From [Bacillus] enclensis (GTDB lineage Bacteria > Bacillota > Bacilli > Bacillales > Bacillaceae_B): DNA of 64,000 nucleotides. The position numbers were made by a program, and so were the translations under genes. Within the stretch, counting starts at the first letter, position 1. The number at the start of each line of letters is the position of its first letter. Where the stretch lies: contig NZ_KQ758482.1 of assembly GCF_001456935.1 (NCBI RefSeq), forward strand, positions 848,249 to 912,248. The letters are read 5' to 3'. Under the pieces are notes generated by a model. The model did no database searches and was not told the origin of the DNA. It saw only the letters and a program-made list of their open reading frames with translations. Positions 58,267 through 64,000 of this stretch are shown in pieces.

Positions 58267-59583
58267 TTAAGTCAGGGATTCATCCAGTTTAATGAGATCC
58301 CGATAGGTTTCCCGGCGGATGACCAGTTTTGATTTTCCGTTTTCAACGAATACGACAGGGGGACGCGGAAGGCGGTTATAGTTGTTTGCCATCGAGTAGC
58401 CATACGCTCCTGTGCAGAAGACGGCCAACAGATCCCCTGCTTCTGCATCGGGGAGGGGAAGATCCCAAATGAGCATATCACCCGATTCACAGCATTTCCC
58501 TGCTATCGAAACGGTATCCTCCGGTTCGGCATCCGCCTTATTGGCTATGAGCGCCTCGTATTTGGCCCTGTACAAAGCCGGACGGATGTTATCACTCATC
58601 CCTCCGTCGATGGCGAGGTACTTACGTACGCCCGGCACCTCTTTGCTCGATCCGATTGTATATAAGCTTGTACCTGCATCACCGACCAGCGACCGTCCTG
58701 GTTCAATCCAGATTTCGGGCATGCTCATCCCGGTCCTGGAAACTTCCTCTTTAACTGCAAGGATCATTTCTTTAACATATTGCGATGGTGCAATGGGATC
58801 ATCTTCCTGAGTGTATCGGATGCCGAAGCCCCCTCCCAGGTTAATGACTTCAGGGACGAAGCCGTAAAGGGAGTTCCATTCAGCAGCTTTTTCGATCATT
58901 TTCCTTGCCGCAAGAATGAAACCCGTGGTCTCAAAGATCTGTGATCCGATGTGGCAATGAAGCCCCAGCAGCTCTATGTATTCTGATTCAAGCGATAGCT
59001 TCATGGCTTTTTCCGCCTGTCCGTTCTGCAGATCGAAGCCGAATTTCGAATCTTCCTGACCAGTCAGGATATAGTCGTGCGTATGTGCTTCGATACCCGG
59101 GGTCACCCTTAGCAGCACCTTTGTCTTACTCTTCATTTCACCCGTGATTTCTGAAAGGAGCTGAAGTTCGTAAAAATTATCCACCACAATGCAGCCGATC
59201 TTTTCTTTAACAGCCAGCACAAGTTCACTCCGTGATTTATTGTTTCCGTTAAAATGGATCCGTTCTGGAGGGAAATCTGCTTTTAGAGCCGTATAAAGTT
59301 CTCCGCCCGATACCACATCCAGGGATAGTCCTTCTTCATTCATCAACTGGAAAATTGCCATGCATGAAAAAGCTTTACTTGCGTATGCCACTTCCGCTTT
59401 AACACCAAGTTCCTTGAATGTCTTTCTAAATCCTCTCGCTCTTTCTTTTATTAAGGCTGTATCATAGACATACAGGGGGGTACCGTACTGTTTCGCAAGA
59501 TCGATCGTACTTACCCCGCCTATCTTTAAATGTCCATTATGACTGATTTCTGCTGATCCATGAAGATGCATGAAACGACTCAT
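58267..59583 (-). CDS. lysA: Diaminopimelate decarboxylase LysA (438 aa)
   Basis: PLP enzyme for the last step of lysine synthesis. PLP lysine in AEVAYASKAFSCMA, LDVVSGGELYTAL, LLGLHCHIGSQIF, EPGRSLVGDAG and CESGDMLIWD motifs. I take the ATG at 59583 (MSRFMHLHG) since it is just after AAAGAGG, and B. subtilis LysA begins at the equivalent MFLHG. The 20-residue upstream extension lies in a leader that can pair with the ribosome site. It follows spoVAF as in B. subtilis. Confidence 0.95.
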   Translation of the reverse strand: MSRFMHLHGSAEISHNGHLKIGGVSTIDLAKQYGTPLYVYDTALIKERARGFRKTFKELGVKAEVAYASKAFSCMAIFQLMNEEGLSLDVVSGGELYTALKADFPPERIHFNGNNKSRSELVLAVKEKIGCIVVDNFYELQLLSEITGEMKSKTKVLLRVTPGIEAHTHDYILTGQEDSKFGFDLQNGQAEKAMKLSLESEYIELLGLHCHIGSQIFETTGFILAARKMIEKAAEWNSLYGFVPEVINLGGGFGIRYTQEDDPIAPSQYVKEMILAVKEEVSRTGMSMPEIWIEPGRSLVGDAGTSLYTIGSSKEVPGVRKYLAIDGGMSDNIRPALYRAKYEALIANKADAEPEDTVSIAGKCCESGDMLIWDLPLPDAEAGDLLAVFCTGAYGYSMANNYNRLPRPPVVFVENGKSKLVIRRETYRDLIKLDESLT

Positions 59584-59648
59584 TCCCCTCTTTGATCCTT
59601 TATTGATTAAAAGTAATTTAACACAGATCAAGAGGTGTTGCAATATTC

Positions 59649-61124
59649 TTACGATTTTGCCGGCTGTTTGTATTTATTGCGCGGCTGGACGATGCTTGGA
59701 CGGATTTTCGCACCCGGCACTGACCTCCTGATAAGGATCTGCATGAACGCTTTAGGATGGAAAGGAAGCAGCGGCCACAAATAAGGAGTGTTGAGCGATT
59801 TAATATTTGCGACAAACAGAACGTAAAGGGTGCAGCCGATGACAAGGCCCGGAATATGGAAGAATGCCACTGCCACCAGGAGGAATAATCTTGCAATTTT
59901 ATTGGCAACACTCAGTTCATAACTTGGTGTAGCAAAAGTCCCGATTGAAGCCACTGCTACATAAAGGATGACTTCAGGCTGAAACAAGCCGACATCTATG
60001 GCAATCTGCCCGATGAGCACCGCCGCGATCAAACCCATTGCGGTAGATAACGGAGTCGGAGTGTGTATGGCTGCTATCCTGAACATTTCCACCCCAAGAT
60101 CTGCGATGAATAATTGAGCGATGATCGGGATATTCGTCTGTTCATTGGGACCGACATATTCAAGCCCATTCGGCAGCAGGGTCGGGTCAAGCACAAACAA
60201 ATACCATAGAGGCAGAAGGAACAATGAAGCCAGCAGGCCCAAGAACCGCGTCCATCTGACAAATGTACCAACAGCAGGGGATTGCCTGTATTCCTCCGCG
60301 TGTTGAAGATGATGGAAATACGTCGTCGGAGTGATGATGACACTTGGGGAAGTATCGACAAATATCAGGACATGCCCTTCCAATAGATGAGTGGCCGCTA
60401 CGTCCGCCCTTTCCGTGTAGCGTACAAGCGGATAAGGATTATACCCCTGTTTCACGAGGAATTCTTCTATCGTTTTATCAGCCATCGTCAGACCATCGAT
60501 CTTGATGTTTTTTAATTCCGTTTTGATTACTTCGATCAAACTGGGATTGGCCACGTCATCTATATAAGCTATCGATATATCCGTTTTCGACCTTTCCCCG
60601 ATCCTGAAGATTTCAAATCTTAATCTCGGATCCCTTATTCTCCTCCTGGTCAACGCAGTGTTGATGATGATATTTTCCACATATCCGTCACGGGAACCGC
60701 GTACAACCTTTTCAGTATCCGGTTCCATCGGCTGTCTGCCCGGATAACTCCTCACATCGACAATCAATGCTTCCGAGTATCCTTCCACCACTACCGCGAT
60801 TAGTCCCGATAAGACTTCATCGACTGCTTCCTCGATCGTTTTCACCGGTTCCACCGACTGATGGACAAGCCGGTTATGTACAATCTCAAATAACCGGGTT
60901 GTTTGACGCTCATGATCATTGATACCGACGAGTTCTTCTACTATTTCAATGATATAGCCTGCGTCGGTCAATCCGTTGATATAGTATATCTGAACATCCT
61001 TCTTCAGTATCTTTAACTTTCTGACGCCAAGGTCGAAGCTTTTATTCAATCCGACATGCTTCTGCATGTATTCTTCCAAAACAGCAACGTCCTTTGGAAT
61101 TGGCGTTTTTCTTATTTCACCCAT
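59649..61124 (-). CDS. spoVAF: Stage V sporulation protein AF (491 aa)
   Basis: GerA-family-like membrane protein made in the forespore. Large N-terminal soluble domain ([38 protein letters not shown]) followed by about five membrane helices (from residue 295) and a basic tail. The ATG at 61124 lies 8 nt after AGGAG and overlaps spoVAEA by 8 nt. It resembles germinant-receptor A subunits but belongs with SpoVA. Confidence 0.94.
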   Translation of the reverse strand: MGEIRKTPIPKDVAVLEEYMQKHVGLNKSFDLGVRKLKILKKDVQIYYINGLTDAGYIIEIVEELVGINDHERQTTRLFEIVHNRLVHQSVEPVKTIEEAVDEVLSGLIAVVVEGYSEALIVDVRSYPGRQPMEPDTEKVVRGSRDGYVENIIINTALTRRRIRDPRLRFEIFRIGERSKTDISIAYIDDVANPSLIEVIKTELKNIKIDGLTMADKTIEEFLVKQGYNPYPLVRYTERADVAATHLLEGHVLIFVDTSPSVIITPTTYFHHLQHAEEYRQSPAVGTFVRWTRFLGLLASLFLLPLWYLFVLDPTLLPNGLEYVGPNEQTNIPIIAQLFIADLGVEMFRIAAIHTPTPLSTAMGLIAAVLIGQIAIDVGLFQPEVILYVAVASIGTFATPSYELSVANKIARLFLLVAVAFFHIPGLVIGCTLYVLFVANIKSLNTPYLWPLLPFHPKAFMQILIRRSVPGAKIRPSIVQPRNKYKQPAKS

Positions 61125-61686
61125 GATAACCGCTCCTTTCAAAGATGATTTCCACTGCTTTTTTCGTTATGGGAGCTCCTTGTGAATAATCGTCTCTCTT
61201 CGCCATTTTCCCTATATCGCCGATTCCGACAATGACGGGTACGTCTAATTCATCCAGGCAGTAAACGGTGTCGCCGTTCATCCTTCCCATTTCAAGTTCA
61301 GGGACCCCGAATTTATCGACTCCATATGGGGTCAGTTCACCAAATTTATCAATGCACACGTCCACCCTGGTCCATTCAGCCTGTCGCGTTTTGCTCGCAA
61401 CGGCTATAATTCCCAGCACTTCTATATCAGAGTGATTGGCCACGTACTTCAACGCTGTCTCACCGGCTCCTTCACCGATGAAGCCGCTGTCATCGAACAT
61501 GACAAAGACAGGGTCATTCTTCGCTTTTTTTATGAGCTTCACAATTTCAGGGCCGGGCAGGACGGTAGGATTCCCCTTCGAGCTGGAAATGCAGCGGCCG
61601 CCATAGTCCTTTGCCACCCTTTCAATTGCTCTTTTTGCATATTCATCCCCATCTGTTATAAGAATCACGTATCTTTTTTCACTCAT
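61117..61686 (-). CDS. spoVAEA: Stage V sporulation protein AE (SpoVAEA, 189 aa)
   Basis: Soluble member of the spoVA operon. [57 protein letters not shown] and [17 protein letters not shown] are typical. The ATG at 61686 follows AGGGG; a longer frame upstream overlaps spoVAB and is not real. In B. subtilis spoVAC, spoVAD and spoVAEB lie between spoVAB and this gene; here only 43 nt do. Confidence 0.9.
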   Translation of the reverse strand: MSEKRYVILITDGDEYAKRAIERVAKDYGGRCISSSKGNPTVLPGPEIVKLIKKAKNDPVFVMFDDSGFIGEGAGETALKYVANHSDIEVLGIIAVASKTRQAEWTRVDVCIDKFGELTPYGVDKFGVPELEMGRMNGDTVYCLDELDVPVIVGIGDIGKMAKRDDYSQGAPITKKAVEIIFERSGYHG

Positions 61687-61729
61687 AAAAAAACCCCTGT
61701 CTGCACTCTCGTTTATTCTGATTGATTGG

Positions 61730-62152
61730 TCACTGATAAACCAAATAGAGCCAATGGAAAAGGGAACCGAATATCTTTCCAAAGACAATCGCCATGATCA
61801 ATACTACAATCTGCCCTTCTATCCCGATCCTCTTGGCAAGGATGGGAAATACATTCAGGACTTCTGTCAAGGCAGCTGCCAGAAGACCGATAAATACCCC
61901 GCTTGCAAGTCCGATCGGGATCAGAATCAAGGGATTCAGATGCATCGTGTAATTATTAAGGCTGATGAACCCTCCTGCCAGGGCCCCTGTTATGACTGCA
62001 ATCTCGTAATAGTGGATCATCTTCATCGTTTTTGTCAGTTGCGTCAGTCTCGGAATGATCCCAAGCACCGTCAAGAAGGCTACAAAGCCGGAACCCACTG
62101 CCAAACCACCAGCAAAACCAATAAACAGGGTCAGGATCACACTAATCGTCAT
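61730..62152 (-). CDS. spoVAB: Stage V sporulation protein AB (140 aa)
   Basis: Polytopic membrane protein (about four or five helices; [31 protein letters not shown] is typical). It overlaps spoVAA by 11 nt, as in B. subtilis. Its own role in DPA uptake is not understood. Confidence 0.92.
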   Translation of the reverse strand: MTISVILTLFIGFAGGLAVGSGFVAFLTVLGIIPRLTQLTKTMKMIHYYEIAVITGALAGGFISLNNYTMHLNPLILIPIGLASGVFIGLLAAALTEVLNVFPILAKRIGIEGQIVVLIMAIVFGKIFGSLFHWLYLVYQ

Positions 62153-62762
62153 CTAATCTCTTCATACTTTCTTTGTTTTCATTCATGATTACGTATTGAT
62201 CGAGATCCTGCTGGTAATTGAACATTTCTATTTCCAGCGGGCTCGGTTCTTCATTCAGCCTCTTACGGAAAATATGATTAAAGAATAGAATCATACCGAG
62301 ACCCAGTCCAAATGAATATGGAATCTGGAACATGAGCGGATGCGGGTCCACTTCACCTGTAATGAAATGGTACAGTGTCTGATGGACTTCCCTCATACTC
62401 ACATCTTCATGAAAATTCATGATGGCCATTGCTGCACCTATGAACAACAGAAGCCATACGCCTGCGAATAACGGAAGGGAGACCTTCTTCTTTTCATAAA
62501 TGACTTCTATTATGCTCTGTGCAGGCCCGATCGTCTGGAATTCCAACCCGGGATGATGCATAGAGACCCTGCTGATCACAGTCATGATATCGATGACAAT
62601 GATATTCCGGTCAGAAGGAGCCACCTGGTGGATATTTATACGTTTCAGGTCCTCAAGCAGCCCATCAGGAGCGATGATCTGCGCCAATTGACCGAGATTG
62701 ACTAGACTTTCTGACTTTACTTGAACACGATGCCTCAGCCGAATGTACACAATTCCTTCCAT
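62142..62762 (-). CDS. spoVAA: Stage V sporulation protein AA (206 aa)
   Basis: First gene of the spoVA operon. A soluble N-terminal domain, then two membrane helices; MNFHEDVSMREVHQTLYHFITG and IPYSFGLGLGMILFFNHIF match the family, as does RLNEEPSPLEIEMFNYQQDLDQYV. The ATG at 62762 gives 206 residues, the B. subtilis length; the upstream extension lacks support. A SigG-type promoter lies 40 nt upstream. Confidence 0.94.
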   Translation of the reverse strand: MEGIVYIRLRHRVQVKSESLVNLGQLAQIIAPDGLLEDLKRINIHQVAPSDRNIIVIDIMTVISRVSMHHPGLEFQTIGPAQSIIEVIYEKKKVSLPLFAGVWLLLFIGAAMAIMNFHEDVSMREVHQTLYHFITGEVDPHPLMFQIPYSFGLGLGMILFFNHIFRKRLNEEPSPLEIEMFNYQQDLDQYVIMNENKESMKRLDDD

Positions 62763-62803
62763 GCTGTTCACTTCCTGAAAACATGATTTTCCCCTCGTAC
62801 CAA

Positions 62804-62833
62804 TAGTATGGTTAAACGGAAATAATTTATGTA
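62804..62833 (-). promoter_or_regulatory. Candidate SigG promoter of spoVA
   Basis: Minus strand TACATAA, 16 nt, CATACTA, ending about 40 nt before spoVAA. The -10 matches the SigG pattern CATNNTA exactly and the -35 matches 5 of 7 positions; spoVA is SigG-dependent in B. subtilis. Confidence 0.5.
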
Positions 62834-62871
62834 AGGGCGAAGAACCCCGATATGTATGGATAAAGCAACAA

Positions 62872-63272
62872 AGAAGCTGGAACAAAATCTAAAATCCCAT
62901 GTCTAAAGACGAACATTATAGAGTGTACTCTAAACAACGCTCATGATTTCCGTGCAAGACTTCGCTTTCCGCGGGTAGCCTCCTCAAACTTCGAGAGGAA
63001 ACTGTCCAGCTACAGGGCTTAGAGGCACATGTCATAAGCCAAACCGACCAAGAAGGCAAAGAACGCCTTCGTGGCCGATTCGTCTTATGCCACACGCCTC
63101 TGAACAAAGCCCTTCCGCTTTTCTTGTAGGAGTCTTCGTCTTGCACTCCAATCAACCGCTGAATGAGCTAAACCCTAAATAAGCAATGAAGAAATTAAAA
63201 ACCCGAACTAATTTGCCTTATCTCATGCAAATTAGTTCGGGTTTTACTTAGACTAAATCACTTTTGTCCTAG
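62872..63272. repeat. Composite repeat copy R9 (A-B-C-D-A, complete)
   Basis: The fullest copy: left A end AAGAAGCTGGAACAAAA, GTCTAAAGACGAACATTAT, B arm CGTGCAAGACTTCGCTTTCC, C part (about 63003-63123), closing B arm GTCTTGCACTCCAATCAACC, D hairpin and right A end CTTTTGTCCTAGCCTC. It lies between sigF and the spoVA promoter. Confidence 0.8.
63198..63248 (-). terminator. D hairpin as terminator of the spoIIA operon
   Basis: AAAACCCGAACTAATTTGC / GCAAATTAGTTCGGGTTTT stem within R9, about 35 nt after the sigF stop. On the minus strand the tail is TTTTAATTTCTTC. Confidence 0.65.
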
Positions 63273-63279
63273 CCTCATT

Positions 63280-64000
63280 TCATTCTGTATACATATGTTC
63301 CTTCATGGTCTGCAGGATTTTCTTTTCAAGCCTGGATACCTGCACCTGCGATATTCCAAGCCGCTCGGCAACCTCAGACTGGGTCTGGTCTTTGTAGTAC
63401 CTCAAATATACGATCAACCTCTCCCTGTCATCCAATTCCCTTATCGCTTCCTTAAGTGCGATCTTATCAAACCACTTATGATCCGCATTGTCTGCAATCT
63501 GGTCGAGCAGGGTGATGGGATCCCCGTCATTTTCATAAACCGTTTCATGAATCGATGAAGGGGCCCTGCTTGCTTCCTGGGCCATGATCACTTCCTCGAC
63601 CGAATATTCCAGATGCTCTGCGAGTTCACCCACAGTCGGCACCCTCCCGAACTTTTTGGAGAGTTCATCCTTTGCCTTACGGATTTTATTTCCCATTTCC
63701 TTCAAGGAACGGCTTACTTTCACGGTACCGTCATCCCTGATGAAGCGCTGGATCTCGCCGATGATCATCGGAACGGCATACGTCGAAAATTTCACATCAT
63801 AGCTTAAGTCAAACTTATCCACTGATTTCAGCAGCCCGATACAGCCGATTTGGAACAGATCATCCGGTTCATATCCCCGGTTCAGGAAACGCTGCACCAC
63901 TGACCATACGAGTCTCATGTTTTTCTGCACAATGGTATCCCGTGCAGTCTGATCACCCGCCTGGCTCTGCTTGATGAGTTCCTTCACTTCATGATCCTTC
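63280..64000 (-). CDS. sigF: Sporulation sigma factor SigF, 5' end outside window (240 aa visible)
   Basis: First forespore-specific sigma factor. MRLVWSVVQRFLNRGYEPDDLFQIGCIGLLKSVDKFDL (region 2.1-2.2), FSTYAVPMIIGEIQRFIRDDGTVKVSRSL (2.3-3.0) and QSEVAERLGISQVQVSRLEKKIL (4.2) are present. The reading frame continues without stop through the window edge with KDHEVKEL, as in B. subtilis, so about 15 N-terminal residues are missing; the GTG at 63987 is not the start. spoIIAB and spoIIAA should lie beyond. Confidence 0.96.
   Translation of the reverse strand, partial: KDHEVKELIKQSQAGDQTARDTIVQKNMRLVWSVVQRFLNRGYEPDDLFQIGCIGLLKSVDKFDLSYDVKFSTYAVPMIIGEIQRFIRDDGTVKVSRSLKEMGNKIRKAKDELSKKFGRVPTVGELAEHLEYSVEEVIMAQEASRAPSSIHETVYENDGDPITLLDQIADNADHKWFDKIALKEAIRELDDRERLIVYLRYYKDQTQSEVAERLGISQVQVSRLEKKILQTMKEHMYTE

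Noticed and set aside
59585-59640. Lysine riboswitch before lysA
   Set aside because: The 65-nt gap to spoVAF is far too short for an L-box aptamer and none of its conserved blocks is visible.

Overview
The window is a stretch of core chromosome from an endospore-forming, motile member of the Bacillaceae. Almost every protein resembles a Bacillus subtilis protein in length and motifs, and gene order follows the B. subtilis interval running from the aro/his supraoperon to the spoIIA operon, read here right to left. Ordinary genus-level placement (for example Rossellomorea or another marine-type Bacillus relative) is a guess; the family is well supported. Most genes lie on the minus strand. There is no rRNA, tRNA, prophage, CRISPR array or transposase gene.

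Layout. 0-4.9 kb: aromatic amino acid genes cheR-aroF-aroB-aroH-hisC. 5-9.5 kb: ndk, the menaquinone side-chain cluster hepS-menG-hepT, mtrB (TRAP), folE and hbs. 9.5-10.8 kb: a gene-free stretch holding two repeat elements. 10.8-18.2 kb: spoIVA, yphF, yphE, gpsA, der, the YIEGIA gene with its small partner, yphA and ypzI. 18.7-25.8 kb: fni, the S1-like ypfD, plsC, cmk, ypfB, the c-di-GMP brake gene ypfA, and the germination pair sleB-ypeB. 25.9-34.3 kb: a small coiled-coil gene, prsW, an asparaginase gene, ypdA (bacillithiol pathway), gudB, a MecA-family adaptor, a CarH/LitR-like MerR-B12 regulator, ypbG and a membrane protein. 34.3-41.2 kb: a CBS-ACT protein, the cotJABC spore-coat operon, ypbF-E-D, recQ, ypbB and fer. 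41.3-52.3 kb: an FMN-riboswitch-controlled ribU, an M23/LysM hydrolase, sigX-rsiX, and the resABCDE cytochrome c biogenesis and redox signalling cluster with rluB. 52.8-64 kb: spmB-spmA-dacB, scpA-scpB, ypuF, ribT, lysA, a reduced spoVA operon, and sigF, which is cut by the window edge.

How the genes work together. Several sets serve sporulation or germination: sigF, spoVA, dacB/spmAB, spoIVA, cotJ, sleB/ypeB, and probably ypzI and YIEGIA. ResABC builds c-type cytochromes under ResDE; HepS/HepT and MenG make the menaquinone those cytochromes use, and Fni supplies isoprenoid precursor. AroF/B/H and HisC supply aromatic amino acids and histidine.

What stands out. (1) Expected genes are absent from conserved places: trpEDCFBA between aroH and hisC, spoVAC-AD-AEB inside spoVA, ribDEAH next to ribT, and serA next to ribU. 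(2) Ten intergenic loci carry a modular, mostly palindromic repeat built from nested parts (called A, B, C and D below). One copy has the inner C part inverted, and one copy has two C parts in tandem. (3) A MerR-type regulator carries the cobalamin-binding signature of light-sensing CarH/LitR proteins. I found no clear new multi-gene defence or mobile system; the repeat family is the main structure that gene annotation does not explain.
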